Source of the DNA: Subtercola sp. PAMC28395 | Lineage (GTDB): Bacteria > Actinomycetota > Actinomycetes > Actinomycetales > Microbacteriaceae | Assembly (NCBI RefSeq): GCF_018889995.1 | Contig: NZ_CP076547.1 | Span: 3,100,001-3,164,000, forward strand | Direction: 5' to 3' | Length of the DNA stretch: 64,000 nucleotides | Translations under genes and position numbers: made by a program | Shown: piece after piece, positions 26,896-34,357 of the stretch | How positions within the stretch are numbered: the stretch's first letter is position 1 | How the letters are laid out: each line of letters opens with the position of its first letter | The notes under the pieces: generated by a model | The model's database searches: none | What the model saw: the letters and a program-made list of their open reading frames with translations, nothing else | Told to the model about the DNA's origin: nothing

Positions 26896-26901
26896 AGACT
26901 A
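26896..26901 (-). promoter_or_regulatory. -10 element of leaderless aldo/keto reductase
   Basis: TAGTCT on the minus strand, 6 nt from the ATG at 26887-26889. Confidence 0.45.
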
Positions 26902-27006
26902 TGCCCCTGCACGTCTGCGGGCACGCGCTCGTAACAGCCTCATCACAAGACGGTGAACATCCCATAACCATCCGCCGTTTCACAGCACATCAGAGCGCGG
27001 AGTCAA

Positions 27007-27012
27007 TACAGT
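27007..27012 (+). promoter_or_regulatory. -10 element of leaderless DUF4349 lipoprotein gene
   Basis: TACAGT followed by TACCCC and the ATG at 27019; no Shine-Dalgarno can be fitted. Confidence 0.5.
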
Positions 27013-27018
27013 TACCCC

Positions 27019-28023
27019 ATGAAGCGAAGAATTCTCGCGATCGCCACCGTTGTCACTCTGACTGCTCTCGCACTCGGGGGATGCTCGGCTCTGGCCGGCT
27101 CGAACTCGTCGGGTTCCTCCGGCAGCGCTGGCTCCTCCGGTACATCGGGCACAGAGGCCGGCCCGGCAATCGTGGCTCCGGGCGCCGGGTCTGCAGACAG
27201 CGCCTCGGGGGGCGGTGCAGCGGGCAGCGTGGGTAGTGCAGCTACCCTTCCGAGCACCCAGGTCATCACCACGGGATCGATTGCGCTCATCGCCGACGAC
27301 CCGATTGCAGCCGCAGACAAAGCCGTTTCGACCGTCGAGGCGGCAGGCGGGCATGTCGACAACCGGAGTGAATCGCTCGGCAACACCGGCGGGCCGGGCA
27401 TCATCATGCCCCTGGGTGCCAACGACCCGGCGGGCACAACGCAGGGCACCTCGTCGTCAGGAACCTCGTCGTCAAGCACCGCGGGCGCACGGGCCGACCT
27501 CACGCTCCGCATTCCGAATGCCCAGGTCACGTCGACCGTCGATGCACTGAAGAAACTCGGCACCGTCGACTCGGTGACGCTGACGTCGACCGACGTCACC
27601 ACGCAGGTCGCCGATGTGAATGCCCGCATCACTGCACTGCAGACGTCTGTAGACCGGCTGCTCGACCTCATGACGAAGGCGACGACGACAGCCGACCTCA
27701 TCGCCCTCGAGTCCGCCCTCTCCCAGCGCCAGGCCGAACTCGACGGCCTGAAAGCACAGAGTTCGGCCCTGGCCGACCAGGTTCAGTACGCCTCTGTCAC
27801 TCTCACGATCACCAGCCACAGCGTGCTGGCAACCGGAGCACCGAACGACTTCTGGGGCGGCCTGGCAGCAGGGTGGTCATCGCTTGTCGCGGGAGCCGCC
27901 GGCGGGCTCGTCGTGCTCGGCATCGCACTGCCGTGGCTGCTTGCGATAGCGCTTGTGGCCGCGATAGTACTGCTGGTCATCCGGTTCGCCCGGCGCAGCG
28001 GCTCACGCAAAGCGACGAACTGA
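27019..28023 (+). CDS. DUF4349-domain lipoprotein
   Basis: A 334-residue surface lipoprotein. A signal peptide ends at the lipobox LGGC (Cys 22), followed by a Ser/Gly/Ala-rich linker of about 50 residues. The DUF4349 domain begins at TGSIALIADDPIAAADKA and includes a coiled-coil stretch (ARITALQTSVDRLLDLMTKA). A C-terminal hydrophobic helix (about 285-320) and a basic tail RFARRSGSRK end the protein, so it would be anchored at both ends. Domain function unknown; it is widespread in Gram-positive envelopes. Confidence 0.88.
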   Translation: MKRRILAIATVVTLTALALGGCSALAGSNSSGSSGSAGSSGTSGTEAGPAIVAPGAGSADSASGGGAAGSVGSAATLPSTQVITTGSIALIADDPIAAADKAVSTVEAAGGHVDNRSESLGNTGGPGIIMPLGANDPAGTTQGTSSSGTSSSSTAGARADLTLRIPNAQVTSTVDALKKLGTVDSVTLTSTDVTTQVADVNARITALQTSVDRLLDLMTKATTTADLIALESALSQRQAELDGLKAQSSALADQVQYASVTLTITSHSVLATGAPNDFWGGLAAGWSSLVAGAAGGLVVLGIALPWLLAIALVAAIVLLVIRFARRSGSRKATN

Positions 28024-28055
28024 CGACACACCTGCTCACGACATGCCTGATCACG
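28024..28055 (+). repeat. Two 15-bp tandem copies after DUF4349 stop
   Basis: GACACACCTGCTCAC is followed by GACATGCCTGATCAC. Short post-stop duplication; the remainder of the gap to 28175 shows no other feature. Confidence 0.45.
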
Positions 28056-28175
28056 ACCGGTGCGATTGTCTGCAGGCGGGAATCCTCAGCGGTCGATCGT
28101 TGTTGCACACCTCGTAGGCACACGCAGGGCTGATAACCACAGCTATTCAGTGCAGTGCCCAGCAGGGAGACACAC

Positions 28176-28622
28176 ATGAGCAAGATCTACGTAGAAATCG
28201 AGAATGAGTTCGGTGAACTCGCCCGATACAAGCACCACCTGAACGGTCGCGGGTTCATCTCAGCGACCTCGGCCGTGCACCCGACCGCGTACATCGAATC
28301 GTCGGCCTTCGTCGAGCCTGACGCCCAAGTCGGCCAGGGTGCCTGGATCGGCGCCGGCAGTTGGATCGATCGCGGTGCCGTCATCGGCGCCGGAGTCTTC
28401 ATCGGTGCCAACGTGCACGTCGGGCAGGATGCCCGGATCGGCCGTGGTTCGAAGATCGGCAGCCACACACGAATCGGTGATCGCGTGATGGTCGCCGACA
28501 GCTCGCTCATCGCCCACGACAGCGTTCTGGCCGATGACGCTCAGCTCACGAGCTCACCGGCAGGGCGCGGCGATGCCAGCAGAAACACCGGCCGGGACGC
28601 AGGGTTCGCCAAGGCCGCATAG
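28176..28622 (+). CDS. Left-handed beta-helix (hexapeptide-repeat) protein
   Basis: A 148-residue protein made mostly of hexapeptide repeats ([IV]GxGxx type: VGQGAWIGAGSWIDRGAVIGAG, then IGANVHVGQDARIGRGSKIGSH) spanning about residues 45-120. Such folds occur in acyltransferases and gamma carbonic anhydrases; here no catalytic histidines or acyltransferase motifs are evident, so the function is unknown. The N terminus (KIYVEIENEFGELARYKHHL) is unusual for the fold. AGGGAG at 28164-28169 is a good ribosome-binding site for the ATG at 28176. The C-terminal 25 residues are Gly/Arg/Ala-rich. Confidence 0.75.
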   Translation: MSKIYVEIENEFGELARYKHHLNGRGFISATSAVHPTAYIESSAFVEPDAQVGQGAWIGAGSWIDRGAVIGAGVFIGANVHVGQDARIGRGSKIGSHTRIGDRVMVADSSLIAHDSVLADDAQLTSSPAGRGDASRNTGRDAGFAKAA

Positions 28623-28666
28623 TCGGGCAGTGAGGCGTCGCCCCACGATCGGTCGAGCGTGAGCCG

Positions 28667-28741
28667 AGAGGTTTCGCCAAGAGGTGCCGACGACCGCGCT
28701 GGTCTGTGCGTGCTGTGCCGCCACCTCTTGGCGAAACCTCT
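28667..28741. promoter_or_regulatory. 20-bp perfect inverted repeat upstream of Pr6Pr membrane gene
   Basis: Arms AGAGGTTTCGCCAAGAGGTG (28667-28686) and its exact reverse complement (28722-28741) are separated by 35 nt. The right arm abuts TATGCT (28742-28747), the likely -10 element of the next gene, so it could be an operator; alternatively the hairpin may terminate the upstream gene, whose stop is 45 nt to the left. Confidence 0.55.
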
Positions 28742-28754
28742 TATGCTGATCACC

Positions 28755-29477
28755 ATGCGATTGCTCTTTGTGATTCTGCGGGTGGCTGTGGCCCTCGCCA
28801 TCGGTGCTGCCATCATCGCCCAGCTCGCCAAGACGGTGTCGATCGCCTTCGACGCGAACCCGGCCAGCGTAGGGTTCGTCGTCGTCAACTTCTTCAGTTT
28901 CTTCACGGTCGACTCGAACGCGGCGAGCGTGGTGGTGCTGCTGGTCGGGGCCGGGCTCGCGATCAGGCAGGGCGGGCTCTCGGGCGGCTCCCGCTACTCA
29001 GACCAGGTGGTGTACTCAGACCCGCTGCTCTATACAACCGTTCGCGCCTCAGTCGTCACGTACATGGTGACCACGGGAATCGTCTACAACCTGTTGCTCC
29101 GGGGAATAGCGCTTCCACAGGGCACCACAGTGGCGTGGTCGAACGAGATCCTGCACGTGGTCGGCCCGATCTATCTTCTGCTCGACTGGCTGTTCGCTCC
29201 GGGCCGGGTCCCGCTCGACTGGAAGCGCCTGTGGGCGATCATCGCCTTCCCCGTGGTGTGGGTTGCCTACACGCTGGTTCGCGGGCCCCTCGCGATAGAC
29301 CAGGCGACCGGCAAGCCGTGGTATCCGTACCCGTTCCTCAACCCGACGACATCGGCCGCAGGATACGCGTCTGTCGCCTTCTATGTCGTATTGATCGCTG
29401 TGGTGATCAGTGCGCTCGGAGCTGGCGCAATCTGGGTGTCGCGCAGACCCAGCAAACGCGCAACTGTGAATAACTAG
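28755..29477 (+). CDS. Pr6Pr family (FAR-17a/AIG1-like) integral membrane protein
   Basis: A 240-residue membrane protein with about six hydrophobic helices. Motifs TVDSNAASVVVLLVGA, VTTGIVYNLLLRGI, EILHVVGPIYLLLDWLF and GKPWYPYPFLNP match the bacterial Pr6Pr family, distant relatives of the eukaryotic AIG1/FAR-17a lipid hydrolases; the conserved Thr and His of those enzymes may correspond to the T/D and H in FFTVDSN and EILHVVGP. Function in bacteria unknown. ATG 28755 is chosen because TATGCT lies 7 nt before it; ATG 28743 falls inside that promoter. Confidence 0.8.
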   Translation: MRLLFVILRVAVALAIGAAIIAQLAKTVSIAFDANPASVGFVVVNFFSFFTVDSNAASVVVLLVGAGLAIRQGGLSGGSRYSDQVVYSDPLLYTTVRASVVTYMVTTGIVYNLLLRGIALPQGTTVAWSNEILHVVGPIYLLLDWLFAPGRVPLDWKRLWAIIAFPVVWVAYTLVRGPLAIDQATGKPWYPYPFLNPTTSAAGYASVAFYVVLIAVVISALGAGAIWVSRRPSKRATVNN

Positions 29478-29480
29478 TTA
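29471..29480. promoter_or_regulatory. Palindrome TAACTAGTTA upstream of MarR gene
   Basis: A perfect 10-bp palindrome overlapping the stop of the Pr6Pr gene, 60 bp before the MarR start, followed by a further ACTAG. A possible MarR autoregulatory site; evidence is position and symmetry only. Confidence 0.3.
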
Positions 29481-29527
29481 GACTAGAGCAAGTATCTGGT
29501 CGCAGCACAGACACAACCGAGCGATGT

Positions 29528-29533
29528 TAGGGT
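29528..29533 (+). promoter_or_regulatory. -10 element of leaderless MarR gene
   Basis: TAGGGT followed by CTAAAA and the ATG at 29540. Confidence 0.5.
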
Positions 29534-29539
29534 CTAAAA

Positions 29540-30001
29540 ATGCCTGAATCTAGCGCTGAACCGGTCGCCGACACACTTCCGCTCTCGCGTGACGACGTAG
29601 CCGAACGCCTGACCCTGGTTGTGAGCCGGCTGAGTCGGCGCATCCGCCCTGTCGGCGACGAACTGAGCCACGGGCTCCTGTCGGCCCTGTCGAGCGTCAA
29701 GAACTCCGGCCCCCTGCGGCCGAGCGATCTGGCTCGTCTAGAGAATGTTGCTGCCCCCACGATGACCCGGATTGTCGCAGACCTCGAGCAGCGCGGACTC
29801 GTCGAGCGCACAGCAGACCCCGTCGACGGCCGGTCGTTCCTGCTGCGTGCAACCGCCAGCGGCCTCGGCACCGTTGCCGAAGCCCGCTCCTCGCGAACCG
29901 AACGAGTCGTCGCCATGCTCGCGGAGCAGAGCGACAGCGCCATCGAAACGATCGCCGCCGCGCTTCCCGCGCTCGAGGCCGCGGCAGCGGTTCGCAACTG
30001 A
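29540..30001 (+). CDS. MarR-family transcriptional regulator
   Basis: A 153-residue winged-helix regulator. The DNA-binding core is GPLRPSDLARLENVAAPTMTRIVADLEQRGLVERTADPVDGRS, with the wing motif DPVDGRS. There is no cysteine, so an OhrR-like thiol sensor is excluded. No transporter or enzyme target is obviously co-transcribed; it converges on the SRAP gene. ATG 29540 follows TAGGGT by 6 nt. A palindrome at 29471-29480 could be its operator. Confidence 0.9.
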   Translation: MPESSAEPVADTLPLSRDDVAERLTLVVSRLSRRIRPVGDELSHGLLSALSSVKNSGPLRPSDLARLENVAAPTMTRIVADLEQRGLVERTADPVDGRSFLLRATASGLGTVAEARSSRTERVVAMLAEQSDSAIETIAAALPALEAAAAVRN

Positions 30002-30041
30002 CGAGCCTGTCGGCTTGGCACACAGACTGACGTGCTCGTGG

Positions 30042-30944
30042 TCAGTCGAGGATCTCGCCCGTCAGCGGGTCGGCATTCCAACCGGTGAAATCGTCATCTG
30101 AACGATCCAGCGGTTCGATGAGCGTCGCATCCGAGCTGTCGAGCGTTCGGGAGTTGTTGACCCGACGATCCACAGCGTACGTTGTGATCGTCGACGCAAC
30201 CGCCGTCGAACTCCTGTCGAGCAGATCGAGAATCGCCCCCTGACCGGCACTGTTCGCTTCGATCTTTCGAGGATCAAGCCAGGCGTCCCACGCATCGGGC
30301 GTGAGAAAGACCGGCATGCGATCGTGCACTTCTCCCGAGGCATCACGGGCCTCCCGCGTGATGATCGTGAACGTCACTGCCCACTCGTCGTCGAGCTTGC
30401 GCGCACTGTAGAGCCCGGCTGCCGCGAGCAGACGGCTCGCACTGGTCGACTCGACACCCACACCAGCGCCTGCACCCGCGTGGATGAAGTACGGCTGCTT
30501 GCCATCGGAAACCGCCTGCCATTCGTAGTACCCCGTCATCGGCACGAGGCAGCGACTCGACGCGAATGCACTGCGGAACATGCCGTTCGTCGCCACCGAC
30601 TCCAACCGTGCATTGATCGGTGCGGGCCCACCCGGTTTCGCCCACGCCGGCTTCAGCCCCCACGCCGCGATCTCGATCTCGCGGAAGCCCGCCCCACTCT
30701 CACTGAGCGAAGCGCCGCTGGCCGACGAACCACTGCCCGACGAACCACTGGGCGAAGCACCGCTGCCCGAAGCACCGGTGCCGGAATCACCAGCATGAGC
30801 ACCCTTGCGCTGCCGGATGATCGGGGCGACGTCGGTCGGAGCCACGCTGTAGCTCGGCCGCCAGTCCTCGGCGCGCCCGCCCCTCGCGACGAACTCCAGA
30901 ATGAGGTCGTCGGTCTCCTTGTTCATCGCAAATCTGCCGCACAT
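30042..30944 (-). CDS. SRAP-domain protein (YedK/HMCES-like abasic-site protein)
   Basis: SRAP proteins form a thiazolidine crosslink through Cys2 with abasic sites in single-stranded DNA. Here Met-Cys-Gly-Arg opens the protein, so Cys2 is available after Met removal. GYYEWQ supplies the conserved Glu and VHDRMPVFL the His. The usual Asn before VAPT (YNVAPT) is Ser here (YSVAPT). At 300 residues it is longer than the typical 220-260 because of a Gly/Ser/Ala-rich insertion at residues 51-86 (GASGSGASPSGSSGSG). TAGCAT lies 8 nt upstream of the ATG. Confidence 0.9.
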   Translation of the reverse strand: MCGRFAMNKETDDLILEFVARGGRAEDWRPSYSVAPTDVAPIIRQRKGAHAGDSGTGASGSGASPSGSSGSGSSASGASLSESGAGFREIEIAAWGLKPAWAKPGGPAPINARLESVATNGMFRSAFASSRCLVPMTGYYEWQAVSDGKQPYFIHAGAGAGVGVESTSASRLLAAAGLYSARKLDDEWAVTFTIITREARDASGEVHDRMPVFLTPDAWDAWLDPRKIEANSAGQGAILDLLDRSSTAVASTITTYAVDRRVNNSRTLDSSDATLIEPLDRSDDDFTGWNADPLTGEILD

Positions 30945-30959
30945 GGGTGGTCATGCTAC

Positions 30960-31026
30960 TCCGTGCCGCCACTGACTGCCGCCACTGAGTGCCGCAACTG
31001 GGTGCCGCAACTGGGTGCCGGGCCTT
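30960..31026. repeat. 13-bp tandem repeat after the GH3 stop
   Basis: Units TGCCGCCACTGAC, TGCCGCCACTGAG, TGCCGCAACTGGG and TGCCGCAACTGGG follow each other directly downstream of the minus-strand GH3 gene. The sequence is unlike the other arrays in the window. Confidence 0.75.
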
Positions 31027-32322
31027 CTAGCTCGCAGCCTGCAGCCAGGCCGCACGCTGCAGGCTGAGCACACGCACGACCGACTCGTCGATCTGGGCCT
31101 CGGCGATCTGGCCGGACTTCACGGCGGCCATGATGGCAGCCACCGAAGGCGCCATATCGATTGCACTGTTGTAGAGCAGGATGTCGTTGCCTGCGGCAAC
31201 TGCCCGCACGGCGTTCGCTGCCTGGTCGGAGTACGAGGGGTCCCCCGAATCCTGAAGCATGAGCATGTCGTCGGTGATGGCGATTCCCGTGAAACCGAGC
31301 TCCCCGCGCAGAATCTCGTGCCAGCGCTGTGATAACGATGCCGGTGCCGAATCGACGGCTGCGTAGGTGAGATGCCCGAACATCACGAGCGGAGCACCCG
31401 TGTCGATTCCGCTCTGGAATGGCGGGGCATCCTGCGACTGCCACTGGGCGAACGTAATGCCGGTCGACGGGATGGTCGTGTGCGAGTCTGCCTTCGTCTC
31501 ACCGTGACCTGGAAAATGCTTGAGCGTTGCGAACACCGAACCGTTCTGCGCAGCGACTGAAGCGCCAACTCGTTCACCTGCCGATGAAGGATCAGTGCCA
31601 AGCACCCGGTCGAAGATGAATGAAGCCGGGTCGGAGGTCACGTCGGCCACCGTGCCGAAATTGACCGAGATCCCTGCGCTCTCGAGGAGCGCAGCACGCT
31701 GGGTGAAAGCGTCAGTGGTTGCTGAGACCGGAAGGGATTTCAGGCGGTCTGCGCCAGCGAAGTCGTCTTCAGGCAGTCGGGTCACGTCGCCACCCTCTTC
31801 ATCGACGGCGATGAGCGGCTTCAGGCCGGTGGTGATGCCCAACCCCGAGAGCTGGCCCGAAAGTTCGGCCGCCGTGGCCGGGATGTTGGAACCAAGAAGC
31901 AGCAGCCCGGCCGGCCGATTTGCAGCGAGATAGGCCTCCAGGGGCGCAGGATCTGTGCCCGGCAACTGCACCATGAAGAGCGTCGACACTTTGTCTGCCA
32001 GGCTCATGGATCGCATACGTGTATCGGCATACAAGCGGTTCAGTTGCACGGGCGTCGCCGCAGGCCGTGATGCTCGCGCAGTCGGTGAGGGTGTGGTCGG
32101 TGGGGGCGTGGTCGGTGAGGGCGTGGTCGGTGAGGGCGTTCTCGCCAGCGATGGAGCCACCGACGGGAGTGAATGCACGGCGGATGAGGATGCGGGCGCT
32201 CCGGTCGCGGGTGACGATGACCCGGCCGCACACCCGGCGAGCACAAGAATCCCGCCGACGGCCAACGGCACTCGTCCGCGCCGCAGTCGGCTCACCACCC
32301 GCTCCCGACGCCGCGAGGTCAC
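31027..32322 (-). CDS. Glycoside hydrolase family 3 lipoprotein (beta-N-acetylhexosaminidase, NagZ-like)
   Basis: An exported GH3 enzyme that would remove GlcNAc from peptidoglycan fragments or other glycans at the cell surface. A basic signal peptide ends in the lipobox LAGC, followed by a Thr/Pro/Ser-rich linker (PTTPSPTTPPPTTP) and the catalytic barrel. NagZ hallmarks are present: VDEEGGDVTRLP, ATLKHFPGHGETKADSH with the catalytic His loop, and nucleophile Asp in GIAITDDMLML. Start uncertain: GTG 32322 has GAGG 5 nt upstream; GTG 32358 and GTG 32295 (GGGAG 6 nt upstream) are alternatives. Length fits a one-domain GH3. Confidence 0.9.
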   Translation of the reverse strand: MTSRRRERVVSRLRRGRVPLAVGGILVLAGCAAGSSSPATGAPASSSAVHSLPSVAPSLARTPSPTTPSPTTPPPTTPSPTARASRPAATPVQLNRLYADTRMRSMSLADKVSTLFMVQLPGTDPAPLEAYLAANRPAGLLLLGSNIPATAAELSGQLSGLGITTGLKPLIAVDEEGGDVTRLPEDDFAGADRLKSLPVSATTDAFTQRAALLESAGISVNFGTVADVTSDPASFIFDRVLGTDPSSAGERVGASVAAQNGSVFATLKHFPGHGETKADSHTTIPSTGITFAQWQSQDAPPFQSGIDTGAPLVMFGHLTYAAVDSAPASLSQRWHEILRGELGFTGIAITDDMLMLQDSGDPSYSDQAANAVRAVAAGNDILLYNSAIDMAPSVAAIMAAVKSGQIAEAQIDESVVRVLSLQRAAWLQAAS

Positions 32323-32349
32323 GCGGGCCTCAGACCCGGGCCAGACAGG

Positions 32350-32430
32350 CCGCACCACTCATGCCTGTACCACTCATGCCTGTACCACTCAGGTCCGCAC
32401 CTCTCAGGTCCGCACCGCTCAGGTCGACGC
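32350..32430. repeat. 15-bp tandem repeat between GH3 and gamma carbonic anhydrase genes
   Basis: Units GCCTGTACCACTCAT (twice, the second ending in G), then GTCCGCACCTCTCAG, GTCCGCACCGCTCAG. It occupies most of the 3' flank of the carbonic anhydrase gene and reaches the 5' end of the GH3 open frame. Confidence 0.75.
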
Positions 32431-32461
32431 AGGCCGGACCCGGACGGCCCGGATCGCCCGA

Positions 32462-32983
32462 TCATCCGCTGCTTTCGGCCTCACGATGCCGCGCCGAGAG
32501 TTCGAGGTACGTCAAGGCGTTGTGCCGGATGCCCTGCTGCTCTTCGGTCGTGAGCTCGCGCCTGACCTTCCCTGGTACGCCCGCGACGAGAGAGCCGGGC
32601 GGTATGACGGTGCCTTCGAGGATGAGCGCGCCGGCGGCGATCAGCGACCCCTCACCGATGACGGCACCGTTCAACACAGTGGCGTTCATGCCGATGAGAC
32701 AGTTGTCGGCGACGGTGCAGCCGTGCAGCACCGCTCCGTGGCCCACACTGACGCCGGCGCCGATCGTGGTGGCGAATCCGGCGTCGCCGTGGACAACAAC
32801 GTTGTCCTGCAGGTTGCTGCCCACGCCGAGGCTGATGCCAGAACGGTCGGCGCGCACCACTGTGCCGTAGAAGATGCTCGATCGTGCTGCAGCGGTGAAC
32901 TGACCGATCACCGTCGCGTTCGGGGCGCCCCAGGCGGCGTCGTCGATGAGGGGGGTGTGACCTGCGAAGGTGATGACATTCAT
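32462..32983 (-). CDS. Gamma carbonic anhydrase family protein
   Basis: A 173-residue left-handed beta-helix protein of the gamma carbonic anhydrase/YrdA family. The three zinc histidines are recognisable in DNVVVHGD and SVGHGAVLHGC; the RADRSGISLGVGSNLQDN motif is diagnostic. Members hydrate CO2 or have lost that activity. ATG 32983 overlaps the stop of the upstream acyl-CoA dehydrogenase as ATGA, indicating coupling; a GTG six codons earlier is inside that gene and less likely. The C-terminal helix (TTEEQQGIRHNALTYLELS) is normal. Confidence 0.92.
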   Translation of the reverse strand: MNVITFAGHTPLIDDAAWGAPNATVIGQFTAAARSSIFYGTVVRADRSGISLGVGSNLQDNVVVHGDAGFATTIGAGVSVGHGAVLHGCTVADNCLIGMNATVLNGAVIGEGSLIAAGALILEGTVIPPGSLVAGVPGKVRRELTTEEQQGIRHNALTYLELSARHREAESSG

Positions 32984-34125
32984 GAAACCGGGCCTAACCA
33001 AGCATTGGCGACGGTCGAGTGCGCTGACTCGCCATCGGAGGGGTGAAAGATTCCCGCGACGACATCACGGTACAGCCTGCCGAGCTCGCTCGACGACGCC
33101 ATCGACGACCCGCCAGACACACGAAGCGCCTGGTCCACGACAAACCGGGCGTTCTCTGTCGCGCGGACCTTCAGGCCGACGAGTCGCGGAAACCACGCTC
33201 GGCCATGATCAGCGAGCGTGTCGACGTCACGGGCTAGTGCGTCGATCTGCGGGTAGATCCCGTCCTGCGCAATCGCAGCGTCGGCCACCTTCCAGCGGAT
33301 ATCGGGGTCGGAGGCGTAGCTGCGGCCATCGTTCTTCATCGACGTTCGCCGATGGGCTGCCTCGACAGCAAGGGCCAATGCCCTCTCACCGATACCGGTG
33401 TACACGGCGGCCAGCAGAATCTCGAAGTTGGCGAAGATCGCGAAGATCAACGGGTCTGCGCTCGGGCCTGCTGGCAGCCTTCGCACCACTCGGTCGGCCG
33501 GCACCAGGGCCCCATCGAGAATGGTGGTCGAACTCTGCGTCGCGCGCATGCCCAGCGTGTTCCAGTCGTCGACGATCTCATAGCCGGGCGTATCGCGGGT
33601 GATGAAGCCGTGCACGAGCATCGGATGCCCGGGGCGTGAGTCGTCGAGGCCGAAGATACCGAGCCTCGTCCACGCCGGCGAGAGAGAGGTGAAGATCTTG
33701 CGGCCGAAGTACCGGTAACCGCCGCCTGCCTGCGGCTCGGCCCTCGTCGTCGACCCGAACAGCACCAGGTCGTTGCCCGCCTCGCTGTTGCCGAAGGCGA
33801 AGAGCTCCCCGTGCGCGGCTTCGTCGAGCACGAAGGCCAGCGAGTCGTCGCCGCGATCGAGCAGTGCCTTGGCCACCCCCGCCCAGACCAGGTGCATGTT
33901 GATCGCCAGCGCGGTCGCGGGGGCTGCCGTGGCCAGTCGGGTCTGCTCCCTGGCAACCTGTTCGAGCCCGAAGCCCAGGCCCCCACGGTCGAGGGGCGTG
34001 AACATGCGCAGGTAGCCGGCCTCGCGCAACTCGTCGAGGTCTTCGAAGAAGAAGCTGTTGTTCGCGTCGTACCCCGCCGCACGCGACCGGATGCGTTCGA
34101 TCAGCTCGTCACTGAGAATACTCAC
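32980..34125 (-). CDS. Acyl-CoA dehydrogenase family flavoprotein
   Basis: A 381-residue FAD-dependent dehydrogenase with the three-domain acyl-CoA dehydrogenase fold. GYLRMFTPLDRGGLGFG, ATALAINMHLVW and RVSGGSSMASSSELGRLYRDV are visible. The catalytic Glu of classical enzymes is not evident, and the sequence resembles the DszC/HpaH-like monooxygenase branch as well, so the reaction is uncertain. It starts at GTG, 6 nt after TAGTCT (34132-34137), a leaderless layout. Coupled to the carbonic anhydrase-like gene by an ATGA overlap; the functional link is unclear. Confidence 0.88.
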   Translation of the reverse strand: MSILSDELIERIRSRAAGYDANNSFFFEDLDELREAGYLRMFTPLDRGGLGFGLEQVAREQTRLATAAPATALAINMHLVWAGVAKALLDRGDDSLAFVLDEAAHGELFAFGNSEAGNDLVLFGSTTRAEPQAGGGYRYFGRKIFTSLSPAWTRLGIFGLDDSRPGHPMLVHGFITRDTPGYEIVDDWNTLGMRATQSSTTILDGALVPADRVVRRLPAGPSADPLIFAIFANFEILLAAVYTGIGERALALAVEAAHRRTSMKNDGRSYASDPDIRWKVADAAIAQDGIYPQIDALARDVDTLADHGRAWFPRLVGLKVRATENARFVVDQALRVSGGSSMASSSELGRLYRDVVAGIFHPSDGESAHSTVANAWLGPVS

Positions 34126-34131
34126 CCGACA

Positions 34132-34137
34132 AGACTA
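34132..34137 (-). promoter_or_regulatory. -10 element of leaderless acyl-CoA dehydrogenase
   Basis: TAGTCT on the minus strand, 6 nt before GTG 34123-34125. Confidence 0.45.
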
Positions 34138-34185
34138 CGGCGTGCGTCCAGGCCGTGCGCCTGACCTGCGCGTCACGGCACCCAG

Positions 34186-34310
34186 CCCACGGGCATCCGT
34201 ACTCCCGGGCATCCGTACTCACGGGCATCCCTACCACGGGCTTCCCTACCCACCAGCGTGTCAACCCACGGAGGTGTCAGCCCGCGGGAGTGTCAACCCA
34301 CCGGCGCACC
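34186..34310. repeat. Two adjacent 15-17-bp tandem arrays in a divergent intergenic region
   Basis: First array: units like ACGGGCATCCGTACTC repeated four times with drift. Second: GTGTCAACCCACGGAG, GTGTCAGCCCGCGGGAG, TGTCAACCCACCGG. They fill the gap between the divergent acyl-CoA dehydrogenase and GH15 genes, unlike most arrays here, which follow stop codons. Confidence 0.7.
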
Positions 34311-34357
34311 CGGGGCACAACACACCATTGCACGTGTTCGTCGGTCAAGATGGTGAC

